DNA of 64,000 nucleotides. It comes from Rhizophagus clarus. Its lineage: Eukaryota; Glomeromycota; Glomeromycetes; Glomerales; Glomeraceae. Made by a program: the position numbers and the translations under genes. The notes beneath the pieces were generated by a model. That model saw only the letters and a list, made by a program, of their open reading frames with translations, ran no database searches and was not told where the DNA came from. Below, piece after piece: positions 48,370 to 60,871 of this stretch. Location: assembly GCA_015698045.1 (NCBI GenBank), contig BLAL01000030.1, positions 992,001 through 1,056,000 of the forward strand. Direction: 5' to 3'. Each line of letters opens with the position of its first letter. The first letter of the stretch is position 1.

Positions 48370-49739
48370 ATGACGCTAGGGAAAACTTATCTGATTATTC
48401 CAATCTTATTTGGAATAGGCTTAATTATATATGAAAAAAAAAATTTGGAAGAATTTTGGCCGGATTTTTACGATCCAAAGGAAAGCTTTTTTGGAATACC
48501 AGGAATCGATAATATATTTGCCCTTCAAATTTCTTTTTTCAGGTACAATATAAATACATATTATGTAATATTAAAAATAAATGAATATTAATGCAACCTT
48601 TTATATATCATCATTAGGCAGTACTTAAATGATCCAACAAGCGTACTGTTAAATCATACATTATTTCCTCTAGCCATGGTTAATATCTTTATCATCGCTA
48701 TGGAAGGTTCAATTCCTGGTGTTAATGGATTAGTTACGTATTATTTTTTGGTAGCTGCTACTTCTGTTTTAGTTGCCATTTCTATAGCTGTTCCATTAAT
48801 CTGGTATGAGATTTGATCATTATTGTTGGAAAATTCTTTGAAATTTATAAAAATTTATATATATGTATATATATATATATATATATATTAAATTATATAG
48901 GATTCCTGCTTGGATTATATCGGAAAATCGTAAAGGAAATTCTTCAAATCCGAATGATGTTACATTAAACCCTAAAAGGGTTAAACAAATATGTTTAGGA
49001 ATTCTTTCAACGCTACCATTCCTTATTGGTATGACTATCTTTAAACAAGACAAATTGGTTGTTTGGACCGTTATTTCATTTGTGGTAATATATTATTTAT
49101 AAATTTCTGAAATCATTATGAGAATAATAAAAACTAAAGATTGTTCCTTTTTTTTCATCGGAAATATGTAGTTTTTATTTCCTTTTGTGGCCTTATTCTG
49201 GGTCTGGTATCCAAAAGGTGTTAATCCTGACAGCACAAATCAAAATGCATATGAATTGGCTAGTAAATTTGCTTTAGTACTTTTTGGAATTTCATTTTAT
49301 GAATGGTTCTTGGTCTTGGAACATTGTGAGCATGAAGTTAAATTTTTTTTTTCTTAAAGAGAAAAAAAATCACATTTATTAATTTTTTTCTTTCTCTTTT
49401 TTCCGACCAGCAATAGATAATAATTTTGAAGTATTAATTGGAACAATTACACAAATAATTTCTGGTATAACATACTCTTCGACGGATTTTATGATTGTAG
49501 ACACATGGGGTTTAATCGCCGTTTCAGCTTATTGGGTATTCGTGGCTGAAAATGCCAAATTTAACAGGAAATTTTGGAAATTTATTGGTCAAAGTATTTT
49601 ATGCGGACCAGGTGGAGCTTTAGCATTATACGTTTATCATAGATATGATGGAATGATTGATAAGAATGTTAAGACAAATACAAATAATCGATCGTCATTA
49701 ATGTATACGAATGATGAAAGGCGACCTTTGTTATCTTAA
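48370..49739 (+). CDS. Multi-pass membrane protein, family not recognised
   Basis: Five or so exons joined at clean GT-AG sites (for example FFR|QYLNDP at 48541/48619 and the LIW|IPAW junction near 48903) give about 355 residues. I see eight or nine hydrophobic segments, including TYLIIPILFGIGLIIYE, LVAATSVLVAISIAVPLIW, LGILSTLPFLIGMTIF, FPFVALFWVWYP and ALVLFGISFYEWFLVLEH. The loop ISENRKGNSSNPND and the C-terminal tail (TNTNNRSSLMYTNDERRPLL) are hydrophilic. The tail ends in a dileucine-like ERRPLLS, which could be a sorting signal to vacuole or endosome. No catalytic motif or transporter signature is recognised. Function unknown. Confidence 0.8.
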
Positions 49740-51039
49740 ATATTTTAAAATAATTTTCTTGCCTATATTATTAATAATATATTTTAGCACTATTTAGTAT
49801 CTTTAATAACATATAAATGATTATTGAAATTATTTTAATTATTAATCAGACTACCACAAAATTTTAATTTTTCTTTAAAGAAATTGCATTATTTAAATAA
49901 ATTCTTTCCAAAATCAACATTCCATCTACTTAATTGTAAAAGATGATTGAAATTCCCTCTTTTATTTCTTTGAATTTCTTAGCGGGTTTAGAGATATTAC
50001 TTGAGCAAAAAAAAAAAAAATATTTTGGCTTAAAATACTGATAAATTACTGATACGGAAATATATATCTATATTTTGCCTTCAAATTTGCTGTCACGTCG
50101 TCTTGAAACATTCCAATGTCAAGAACTGATCAGATAATCAGATTACATTATTTTATATCACCAACAACTTTAATCAATAGTGCCTTTATCAGATCGAATA
50201 CATACTTTGTTATTGGATATCGGTTAATAATTAAAATATTCATCGATGTTTTGGAAATGCCCCGAAGGGAGGGTAATACGGAGTTTTTCTTAGATATCCA
50301 GGCTTATCTCATTGTATGTACACCGATTTTTATACTGATCTCTAAACCGGGGAAGTATTTAAATGCATGTCTGCTTGTTATCAGGAGAAATGACAAAATA
50401 TTTCATGTTATCTAAGATTTTTGTCACGTGCCGTACAAGCGACTCAAAAAAGCGTAAAATAAAAGGATAGAATAGCATTTACAAAATAGACGAATGAAAT
50501 CTCTAAATAAAGTATAGGGACCATCACATACAAAATATGGGAATTTATCGAATTTACAAAATTACAATGGAAATTTTTTTTTTATTATAGATTCATCTTA
50601 ATAATTTGTTCAAGTTCAATGAACCAATAATAGGAAATACAAGAAAAAAAATAATCTTAATACCAATAATTCTTAAACATAATGAAACTAATAAAGAACT
50701 GAATATTAAATAAACAAAATAGTTAAATAAAGGAAATATGACGGTAATGATTTAAATAAAATCGCTATACAAAAAATACAAAATAATAAGGATTACAAGT
50801 ATTATATAATAATAAAATCACTTTTTTTTTTGGCGTAAAAGAGGTAGTGCTATCTTAAAGTATGTAAAGAAGTTTTGTAAAAATAGAAAAGTCCAATTTT
50901 TTTTTTTTAGGTATTGTAAGATAAAATTCTAAAATAACAACCCGTTATGTTTCTTAACCTTTTATCTCACAAACCTCTGAAATTAAAAATTAAAACCCAA
51001 AATAAAAACACCCAATTCCAAAATTAATTTAATATTAGT
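49740..51039. other. Convergent intergenic region, membrane protein / G-alpha
   Basis: Contains 3' UTRs of both genes. Between 50090 and 50440 composition is less AT-rich, and a single frame of 99 codons is open (see 50116-50415). The rest is A-rich low complexity. Confidence 0.45.
50116..50415 (+). CDS. Doubtful 99-residue open frame
   Basis: The frame opens MSRTDQIIRLHYFISPTTLI and ends NDKIFHVI, with stop at 50413-50415. It has two hydrophobic stretches (VIGYRLIIKIFI and LIVCTPIFILI) and mixed codons, and it coincides with the GC-richer patch of the spacer. No homologous family is recognised and no splice structure is seen. It may be a small gene, a relic, or chance. Confidence 0.25.
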   Translation: MSRTDQIIRLHYFISPTTLINSAFIRSNTYFVIGYRLIIKIFIDVLEMPRREGNTEFFLDIQAYLIVCTPIFILISKPGKYLNACLLVIRRNDKIFHVI

Positions 51040-51766
51040 TTATAGTAATCCACAATCTCTTAAGTTAGTGTGAATAATAATATCATTAACAGCAGCCATA
51101 ACAAATTTAATTTGATTTGTGTCAGTAGCACACGTAAAATGTGTATAGACTTGTTTAACTTCACTTTGGTTCAACGATACAAATCTATTATGTATATATT
51201 CACATGCTAAATCATAATCATCTCCTCCTTCAAAATCTGGAAAATATTTGTTCATAGGAGAGATTGGAAGTTTTTCTCTAAATCTATCAATTTTATTCAG
51301 GAAAAGTATGATTGATGTTTTGACAAACCATCTTGAATTACAAATCGAATCAAATAATGTTAAAGCTTCTTGCATACGATTCTGTACAAATTAAATAAAA
51401 TGGAAATTTTTTATTAGTACCAATTTTTTTATATATATATTAAAATTCTTTTTTTTTTTAAAAAAAAAAAAGAATTATATTTTTAATAAATAAAGTTAAT
51501 GCATACCACTGTTTCATCTTCCAATAGCAATTGATCGTATTCGGAGATAGCAACTAAAAATACGATAGCCGTTACATTCTCAAAACAATGAATCCATTTC
51601 TTACGTTCACTTCGTTGACCACCCACATCAAACATACGATATGTGAGTTCACCAATTAAGAACGTTGTCTCTGTAATACCAGTTGTTTTTACACGAGAAC
51701 GTAATACATCTTGATCTGAGGGGAGGTAATCTGGGTGTGAAATACGATCGATCGAGTCAAAATAAC

Positions 51767-51797
<31 letters not shown>

Positions 51798-52391
51798 AAA
51801 ATAAATTAGGATAATCTTCACTTATAATTGACAATGAGTAGTAAAACTTACTATTTTGCAGAATCATTTAATTGATATTCTCTAGATCTACCAAAACATT
51901 CTAATACACTTTGATCAACCCATAAACTTTTAATAGCTAAGGCAACATCGGAAGGTAATTGATCACTTTCAATTTGATTAGGTAAATTCATTATAGTAAT
52001 AACATGTCTTTGATTTCCTTCATTATTTAATTGTATTCCCATATTATCCATAGCTTCCAAAATAACACGCATTGACTGTACAGTATTTGAGAAAATGATC
52101 TCCTTAAAAGATTCACGTTCTTCCGGAGAATAACCACCATCATGAATAAGTTTCATTTGTTTAAGAATTGTTGACTTGCCCGATTCACCAGCACCTATTT
52201 ATACAAGATAACATAGGATTTAATGATATTAATGATATTATAATATAAATATTTTATTAAATCTAACACCTACCTAGCAAGAGCATTTTAACTTCGTTAC
52301 GCATAGAGAGCCTGTCTCGTTTGAGTTGGTTTTCAATCTCATCGTTTCGTTGTCTTCCTGCTTTTTCTTCTTGACTCATACAACAACCCAT
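51040..52391 (-). CDS. Heterotrimeric G-protein alpha subunit, i-like fungal class
   Basis: GTPase that couples seven-helix receptors to cAMP or MAPK signalling at the plasma membrane. Exons on the minus strand, start at 52391, stop at 51040-51042; about 354 residues, the standard length. MGCCMSQEE gives an N-myristoylation site (Gly2) and palmitoylation cysteines. G1 is GAGESGKST (split by an intron after LLLG), switch I is [12 protein letters not shown] with the catalytic Arg, switch II is [17 protein letters not shown]4 is FLNKID and G5 is TCATDT. The C-terminus is LRDCGLL, so the cysteine modified by pertussis toxin in Gi proteins is present. Class corresponds to fungal Gpa1/GNA-1-like subunits. 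The intron near 51775-51800 contains an (aaat)n microsatellite. Confidence 0.95.
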
Positions 52392-54280
52392 TTTATTTTT
52401 TATTATGATATTTCTGTACAATGAAAGATAAAATTATCAATAAACGGCCCGCAGGGCTATTTTTTTTTTTTTTTAGAACACGAGGTTATAAAAGGTAAGT
52501 AGAAGGATATAAGACAAATTATTTATAAACGGTAAGTAAAGGTATTAATTATTATTATTATTATTTTTTTTTTTGAAAAAAAAAAATTCGTAAAAAAAAA
52601 AGAGAATTTTTTTTTTTTTTTTTTTGAAGGGAAGTTGTATGAATTTTTTTTTTTTCTTTTTCTGGGGAATTGGATATTTTTTAAGTTATATGAAATAAGC
52701 CGGAATTATTCAAAAGGTTGATTACACAAGTTTCCAAAAGAGGAATCGAGTAGAAAAAAATGACTTTTTCAAGTCATGAACCGAAAAAATCTGAAACTCT
52801 TGAAAATCCTTATCCTTGATTTTCCTTCCATAAGGCGTTTTTATAAATAAATTTTATTGTAATCTATATATGTTTAAAGATATCACACGTCTGAATATAA
52901 AAAAGTATTGTTGATTTAGTTTCAGGTCTGCGGAGTAACGGGAACGTTTAAAACACGTGAATCATTAAGCTTCTTTATTCTTTATTATATGGTACAATTT
53001 TTTTTAACGCGGATATTTGATCAAAAATCCGAGTAATAGTGTTGCTCGTGGAATTTAAACATTATTTGTGTAACTTGTAGATGAGTTAATTACGTAGAGG
53101 AGAACAAAAAATGAGTTAGATTACAAGTAATTAATAAATTACGTAAAGATAATGTACATGCATATCATAGTACTTTTTAAATAGATGAGTTCAAAAATTT
53201 TAAATGTAATGAAAAATGTCGATTAAAAAAATAAATTTATCCTAAAATAGAAATTTTCAAGTTAATTGGAATGATTCACAAAAAAAAACGAGATTAGTAG
53301 TACCACATTACTTTTTTACAAAGTAATTATCAACAAAGGAAAAGAAAAAAAGATTCCCCCTTTCGAAATAATATTGATGCATGAAATTTATATTTTGTAT
53401 TTTGTACAATTGGACTAATTAGCAATTTCCTTTAATTGTTAAGATACAACGAACAAAGAGAAAAGAAATTAAATGAATAAAAATAAAAATAAATGTTCCA
53501 AGACTTTAAACACTTTGGAAACGAATTAAAGATACAATGAATCCATCGTAACTTCTTGTTTTTTAAAAAAAATAAAATAATAATAAAAAAAAATTTAAAT
53601 TCAAATTAAAACAAAGACTTCAAAGTTAACTATTGTTTATCAAAGTAACACAATTTTATTTTTAGACCGAACGTAAGAAACCCTTAGATTAATTACTACA
53701 TATTGCACACATAACCATTGGTATTTCTCGTATAGCTACTTTATTAATATGGTTAAAAAGAATTATAACCTTGTATATCGTGACTAATATCATACGATGA
53801 TGATTTTTTTTTTTTTTTTTCGAAAAAATTAAGAAAAAAAACGTATAACTTTATAATACGGAAAAACATTACAAATTTCAGTTGTAACAAACAAATTGAA
53901 TATCAAAAATTATTAGTTAATCTTCACCAAAATTTTGAATCAATAAGTTATTAGAATTAGTCAAAATTTAACAACATGCAAAGTAGATGAAACTTTGGTT
54001 TCGTAAATTTACAATAAAATGTTAAAATGTTAATCTAAAACTGTTATTATTATCTTCTTTAATATTCGGTTATTTCTTTTAGTTTCATATCATGTAATAT
54101 ATATATATATATATATATATATTCCATTGTTTAATAAAAAAAACAATTTCTAAACTTGTTAATTTGTTTGTAATAATAAATATTTTATTGTCTTATTGTT
54201 TTATTTATTTATTTTAAAACGTTTAAAACCTTATTCAAGCGTTTATCCATGTCTCAAAATTGAAACTTCTCCATTACGCA
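52392..54280. other. Long gene-free upstream region of G-alpha
   Basis: About 1.9 kb containing the G-alpha promoter and possibly a spliced 5' UTR. Many A and T homopolymers and an (at)n run near 54099-54121 are present. No exon is supported. Confidence 0.45.
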
Positions 54281-54667
54281 TCATCTTGTTTCATTTGACA
54301 CCTTTAACTTTTGAATTGAATCTATAAAAGCATCTATACCTTTATCATCGTGAATTAACATTTTCCCTCCGCTTTTTCGAGAATTCTCTTCTAATTTTGT
54401 GCAACAAATACTTGAAAGCTCCCACATTAATTTAATATCATTTCCTAACTTAGAAATGCACCTAAATAAAGTAAGTTACACGATAAAAAATATCAGTAAA
54501 AAAATTTTGCATTTTTTTTTTTTGCGCAATCGCAAAACTCTAAATCCGATTTATTATTTCTTATTTTATATATCAAGAATTACTTTTTATTCTTGTTATC
54601 CCTACGCGTAAAAAAAAAAATTCTTGTTTCACCTTTTAAGTAATTGGTAAAGTGACATAACAAACAT
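54281..54667 (-). CDS. Small helical protein, 71 residues, unrecognised
   Basis: A 181-nt minus-strand exon (54281-54461) has clear coding character: SKLGNDIKLMWELSSICCTK, then LEENSRKSGGKMLIHDDKG and FIDSIQKLK. A ttatttag acceptor precedes it. A possible first exon at 54633-54667 (MFVMSLYQLLKR) with a gtgaaa donor joins in frame over a 171-bp intron. The protein would be short, mainly helical, with two adjacent cysteines. It resembles in style small subunits of multi-protein complexes, but I cannot name a family. It lies head to head with the Tctex gene, 212 bp apart. Confidence 0.5.
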
Positions 54668-54879
54668 GTGATCTGCTGTCACTTCTTATTTCCCATGCCG
54701 ATCATAGTTGCTAGGTTCGTGAGATGGGTAAGCTTGCCAAATATACATTCGCATTAGCATTGTTTCATTGTGATCAAACTGCGGTACCATGTGAATTGAT
54801 CATGATAACGATTTTACATATATACTTATATATGAGTTTTTTTTTTTTTATTTAATTTTTTCACTTACTTTATTTTATC
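54668..54879. promoter_or_regulatory. Divergent promoter, small protein / Tctex light chain
   Basis: 212 bp lie between the two divergent start codons. A GC-richer core (about 54670-54800, including tgatctgctgtcacttc and gatcatagttgctagg) sits between AT-rich ends. No specific site is assigned. Confidence 0.35.
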
Positions 54880-55501
54880 ATGATCACAGAAAGAGAGGAA
54901 GAGAAAGAGAGAGAAGATAGCTCTCCAATTAAAAATGAAGAAGTAAGATTCTCATTAAAACTCAATTTTTTTTTTTTCATAAATAAATTAAAATTTCTGT
55001 GTTATATTATCAAGACAAAAGATCCAAAGAGAACTTTTAATGAAGAACAAATAAAAGGAATTATTAAAGAAGTTGTAGAGCAAAATATTTTACAAGGTTC
55101 CGCTTACCTTCATAGTCGTATATCAAATTGGAATAATTCGATAGTTCATTCAGTTGTTGAAAAATTATCTGCTTTAAATAAATCTTTCAAATACATTGGT
55201 AACCAGCTTTGTTTCTTTTTTATTTAAAAAGAAATTTAGAATTTTTGACTTGATTAATTTATTTATTGTTTATTTAGTTACCTGTACAATTTTTGAAAAA
55301 AATGGTGCGGGAATACATGCTACTACAACTTGCTACTGGGACAACAATCATGATGGTAAAATTTTATTTATATTCCTTTATTATATGAATAAAATTATTA
55401 ATTAGAGATTTATGTTTTTTTTTTTAGGAAGTACTACTTACAGACATGATACTAATAGTATGTATGTTATTGTTAATGTTTGGGGATTGTGTGTAGGATA
55501 G
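54880..55501 (+). CDS. Tctex-type dynein light chain
   Basis: Light chain of cytoplasmic dynein that binds the intermediate chain and cargo adaptors. Four exons from 54880 to the TAG at 55499-55501, about 125 residues. After a charged leader (EREEEKEREDSSPIKNEE) comes the Tctex fold: NEEQIKGIIKEVVEQNI, WNNSIVHSVVEKLSAL, KYIVTCTIFEKNGAGIHATT, CYWDNNHDGSTTYRHD and the C-terminal strand YVIVNVWGLCVG. These match the conserved end (nnSl-cvv-V-G) of the DYNLT family. Intron phases are consistent. A tail-to-tail neighbour (cysteine synthase) follows. Confidence 0.9.
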
Positions 55502-55763
55502 ATTTTAATTGAAGATAGGATAAATTTTTTGTAAATTTTTTTAAAAAAAGGTTATATTTAATCCCCTATTAAATTATGAAATGTCAATGCATCATATTGA
55601 TAACAACAAATTTATACCAGTATTATGACACAAATTGTTATTTATTTTGTATTTATAAATTTTTTCACTTCTGAAATATGAATGAATATTTACTATTTAC
55701 AATAAAATCAATATAATTTATATTCCCATTAATCACTTAAATGTTATAATATTTCAAGTAATC

Positions 55764-57601
55764 TTAATTTATAAAACCTAATCCTTCCTCTTCTTTTGGA
55801 TTAATATTATTTTGTTTTAAATATTCATCGTTCCTTATTAAAATGATAATTTAAAAGTTCATATAAGTGTTGAATTATATTTAAAACTTCAATATGTGAC
55901 TTACCAAAATTTTGTCAGGTGCTAATGTTTTACAGTAATATTATAAATAATTTTTTTTTTTTTATAAAAAAAAATAAATATATGAAATTCATAAATAATT
56001 GAATCAAATACAATAAATAATATTTACCCTCTGTCCGGAATCACATAAAATAGTCACAATACGGTGTCCAGGTCCTAATTTTCTAGCAATTCTCACGCAT
56101 CCAACACAATTGATAGCTGATGAACTACCAATGAATAAACCTACATTATAATTTCATAATTTCATCAATCATTTAAAGAATTTAAATCAAACAATTCCTT
56201 GTTCTGTATCGTTGAACCAACCTTCCTTATTAGCCAAATATCTTGCCATAGCTACAGCTTCTTCATCTGTAACACGAATCGCATCATCAATCATCCCGGT
56301 TGACATGTTAAAATTTTCTGTCATACGATTTAAACCAACACCTTCTACAATTGTATCGACTTGATGCCTCATTCTGGTTCCTTCAGCTTCATAAGGTGAA
56401 TACATTACATTATGTTTCACTTTATTATATAATCCAGAACCAGGAGGATCAACGAGGATCACTTTTAGATTGGGTATAAGTGGTTTAAGAAAACGAGAAA
56501 TTCCTGCAATAGTTCCTCCAGTACCTATAATAAACGATCAATTTGGACTTAATAAGAGATGTTCTAACTTAATTTACAATTCAGTAACCAAGTTTAATCT
56601 GTTGACCGTCAGTTTTTCAATAGGTCAAATAAAGACTCATTTAGCGAAGATTCACAAAGATTCCTTACCGGCTCCAGTCACTATGGCGTCAATTTTTCCA
56701 TTTGTTTGCCTGTATATCTCTGGTCCTGTTCCTCGATAATGTGCTAAATAATTAGCTAAATTTTCAAATTGATCAGTAAAAAATCCAGTAGCTTCATCAT
56801 TTTCAATAGAATATTTTCTTTCATTGATTATTTCGTAATTATCTCCATCTTTAGATTTACTTTTATTCTTTTCTTCATTTTTTCCAAAATCTTCAGCTCT
56901 ACGCTTAGCTAAATTAACAAATTGATTTCTATCTACAATACTTGCAGGTTTGACTTTTTCCACTGTAGCTCCTAATTTTTCTAATATTTGATATTTCTCT
57001 TTTGCTTGATCATCTGGCATAATAATCCATGCATTGTATCCTTTTGCTTTTGCAATCATTGCAATTGATATTCCTGTCGATCCTGAAGTTCCTTCAAATA
57101 TAGTACATCCTTTATTTGGTTGTATAAGTTTTTCACTTTCTGCCTCATTTATCATGTATAAAGCAGCTCGATCTTTTGGACTACCACCTGGATTAAGGAA
57201 CTTGTCAAATTGTGAAATTTTATAAATTATAATTTTAATCCTTGAGCAATTCAATTAAATTACTTACTTCAGCTTTACCCTAAAATAATAATTAAGTTTT
57301 AATTATGAATTATTAAAATTAAAATCAATCAACATGAAAAAATATTTACCAAAATTTCACATCCAGTAGCATCACTTAAACTTTTAATTCTCATTAATGG
57401 TGTATTTCCTATTAATCCTTCTATGCCGTCAGCAATATCTCCGCTTCTGATATCCCTAGGTGTTCTTAATTCAGGCGTGTTTTTGCTATCATCTTGATTC
57501 TTTCGTTTCCACCAGTTTATAAATGAATTAGTAGAAAACGATAATATTACCCCAAACAATAAACCGTAAATAAGGTGTCGAGAAGTACTGATTGTTATCA
57601 T
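55764..57601 (-). CDS. Membrane-anchored cysteine synthase, Cys12-like
   Basis: PLP-dependent beta-substitution enzyme; the family makes cysteine from O-acetylserine and sulfide, although the Cys12-like branch may have another substrate. About seven exons, start at 57601 and stop at 55764-55766. The N-terminus has one membrane anchor (HLIYGLLFGVILSFS), as in the fungal branch placed at mitochondria. Enzyme motifs: GLIGNTPLMRIKSL, FLNPGGSPKDRAALYM with the PLP-binding Lys, EGTSGSTGISIAM, GAGTGGTIAGI (built across an intron), GSSSAINCVG and CDSGQR. An insert of about 45 polar residues (KNKSKSKDGDNYEIINERK region) precedes FFTDQFENLANYLAHYRG, a feature of this subfamily. Short exons HLTKFW and NDEYL close the gene. 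Confidence 0.92.
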
Positions 57602-58009
57602 TCTAAAAAAAAAAAAAAAAAACGATCGACACCACTGATCGCATTTGGCGGTTATAAGAATTTTTTTTTCTTCGCAGGGCGTGAAGCATACATGTTATGT
57701 ACGACAAACTCTAGTCCTTTTAGTTCTTTCCTAATATGATACATACATGTGTCGATCATCATGCATATTATTTGTCTCACACCCCCACCGCAATATGAAG
57801 GCGTAATACGGTAGCGCCGTTACTACGACAGTATTGGTATACGACAGTACTGCGTCTCATTACTACAACACGTTGTGATAACCGGAGTTCGCACTATTTT
57901 TGTTAACATCTCGAAATATTAAAAAAAAGAGTTTTTATTATAAAAAGGCGTGTCTAGAATTAAATCAAACAAAATTTTTCTTGTTATTTATTCTTTTAAC
58001 GTATAAGAA
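57602..58009. promoter_or_regulatory. Divergent promoter, cysteine synthase / DBP5
   Basis: 408 bp between divergent starts. A poly(A) tract lies next to the cysteine synthase start and a GC-richer section (57640-57900) contains a repeated tacgacagta word. No factor can be assigned. Confidence 0.4.
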
Positions 58010-60110
58010 ATGGATAAGAATGGAGGTAAGATACTTATTAGTTTTTTATCTGTTTTAAGAAAAATTTGAAAAAAAAACTTTTCTGACTTTAACCCACAAA
58101 GTCAAATTTTTTTTTTCTTTTTTTTTTTGAGCTTGCGTGATTCGACTCATTTAATTTGATTTCTAAATTAAAAATTAGTAACACCAAGCGGATTAACAGT
58201 TTATCTTACGTGATGTTTATTTATTGTCCGTGATTAACCTTTCTACTTCGTTATAACAGATGTTGATGTTACCAATCTTGCGGATCAAATAGAAACTTTA
58301 GATACCCAAGAACGTATGTATGATTTTTCATAGTTTGCGATATTTATTGAAATGTTGTAAAGATATCTCCGATACTTAGCTAATTAATATTTTTTTAATT
58401 TAGCAAAGCATAACTCGCTACAAGAATCATCCCATGATGTAATTATTCAAGCAGTTGGTGATGATCCTATACTTTCTATAAAAACTTTTGAAGAATTAAA
58501 ATTGTAAGTAATATATACATATATTTTTAGATGAATGATTTATTATTATTCACAACGACGAGTGATTTAGTTGATTTTTTTTTTTATGGAATTATCTAGA
58601 CATGAAAACCTGTTGAAAGGTATCTATGAAATGGGTTTTACGCGACCATCGAAAATTCAAGCAAAAGCTTTACCATTACTTCTTAAGACTCCGTATGTTA
58701 TCCTTTTTTCTAAATTATTTTGTTTTATGAATGTTTTTAATCTAATAAAACGCCATTTTATTCACATTAAAATAATATTATTATGTAGGCCAGAAAACAT
58801 GATCGGGCAATCTCAGTCTGGTACCGGTAAAACTGCAGCATTCGTACTAACAATGTTAAGTCGAATAGATTTCAATTTGCAAGCACCACAGGTAAAATGA
58901 AATTAGTCTCAAATATTAATAGATTATTTTGTTTTAACGAAATAAATCGACGGTCATTTTACTTTAGGCACTTTGTCTAGCACCGTCAAGAGAATTAGCT
59001 CGCCAAATAATGGTGGAAGTCAGAAAAATGGGAAAATATACACCAGTAATAACTGCAGAGGCTATTAGAGAATCCGATGTTAAAAGTACTACTACTGGTA
59101 AAACTAGAAGTGAAGAATTTGCAAATGCCCAATTAATTGTCGGTACACCTGGTACCGTTTACGATTTACTCAAGAAACGTATTATTAATAAAACCAGTAT
59201 GAAGATCTTTGTACTAGATGAAGCTGACAATATGTTAGATCAACAAGGTTTAGGCGATCAAAGTATAAGGATAAAAAAGTAAGATTGTTAATTATTGATA
59301 AAGTAAAACATCAAAATTATTTATTTTATTCTAACGAAATATTTCAATTTATTTATAGTATGATGCCCAGAGATTGTCAGATTGTGCTTTTCTCAGCCAC
59401 TTATTCAGCACAAGTCCGAACTTTTGCTGGAAGATTTGCACCAAATGCGAATCAATTCACTTTAAAGGTTGAAGAATTATCGGTAAAAACGATTAATCAA
59501 TTTTATATGGATTGCAAAGATGAAAATCACAAATTTGAAGTTTTGGATGATTTATACACCCTGCTTACAATTGGACAAAGTATTATTTTCGTGCAGGTAT
59601 GACTTTAAATGTTTGTGTAATTTAATTTGAATGAAATGACATTAATACATTTTTGATATCAAAAAGAAACGTGATACTGCGGATATGATTGCAAAACGTA
59701 TGACTGATAAAGGACATAGAGTTATTAATCTTCATGGCGGTCTTTCAACGACCGAACGTGATGCAGTAATGGATGGTTTTCGTAGGGGGGACGCAAAAGT
59801 ATTGATTACCACTAATGTATTGGCGCGTGGTATTGACGTTTTACAAGTAAATCTAGTGATCAATTATGACTTGCCATTAGATTCTACTGGTAGGCATCCT
59901 GATTTTGAAACCTATCTTCATCGTATTGGACGTACTGGACGGTTTGGTCGTACGGGTGTGTCTATCAATTTTGTACACGATGCAAACAGTTGGGAAATTG
60001 TGAAAGCTATTGAAAACCATTTCAATAGAGAAATCGTTAAAGTACCAACAGATAATTGGGATACTATTGAAGGAATCCTTAAGAAAGAAATTAGTAAATT
60101 AAATTCGTAA
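58010..60110 (+). CDS. DBP5: DEAD-box mRNA-export helicase DBP5 / DDX19
   Basis: RNA helicase that strips export factors from mRNA at the cytoplasmic face of the nuclear pore, activated by Gle1 and IP6; also used in translation termination. Around eight exons from 58010 to TAA at 60108-60110. The N-terminal tail is short ([19 protein letters not shown]), then [10 protein letters not shown] and the Q motif [14 protein letters not shown]. Helicase motifs: [56 protein letters not shown] and [11 protein letters not shown]. The sequences LLKTPPENMIGQ and the C-terminal [13 protein letters not shown] are typical of DBP5 rather than eIF4A. Frame is kept through all junctions checked. Confidence 0.96.
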
Positions 60111-60871
60111 TGGAATGTAATCTCGATAACAATTGAATGATTATAATAATTTTTTGATAATTTTTTTTTATGAATAATTAATATATTATTATTAGATAGT
60201 AGTAAACTTTATCATTTTGTTATAAATCATATAAAAAGCAATTTAGTAATATTATTATTTATTAAGAACTTGTGAAAAATTTCTATATTACACGAATTAC
60301 AACCGAAATGCTCGATTCGCTAAATAAATTTAACTTTAATTATAGTAGTTATTCAAATTATAAATATACGATTTTCATTACTTGACCTAAAAAATTTCTC
60401 TACATAATTATTTTGAGAACCTATTATTTGATTTTATCGAAGATATGGTCCCAATTTACATGAAATTGTCGAGAAAAGATTAACTTTTTACAATAATTTA
60501 ATCATACGAAATACATAAATATAATAATTTATGGTAGGTTAATTATTAATTAGAAATTCGATATTACATCGTTTTTTACACTATAGAACGGAAAAAATAT
60601 ATTTTTAATGTTTATTTTAAAAAGTTAATGATGACGAGAAAATGATGCTTTAATTTCATAATTATGACCGAAACTAAATTATTAGTTCATAATGCCATAA
60701 TTTAATGTAAATCATCATTGAGTACTAACCACAAAATGTTACGATGAAAAGTTATAAAAGAAGGGAAAAATATTATGAAAATAAAAAAAAAAAAAAATAA
60801 AAAAAAAAAAAAATCATCATAATCGCTTTTTCTTTATTTATTCAAAACCAAAAAAAAACCGAAAAAAAAAA
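60111..60871. other. Intergenic region DBP5 / LEA-like gene
   Basis: AT-rich, with poly(A) tracts just before the LEA-like start (60780-60870). It holds the DBP5 3' UTR and the promoter of the next gene. No exon is seen. Confidence 0.5.
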
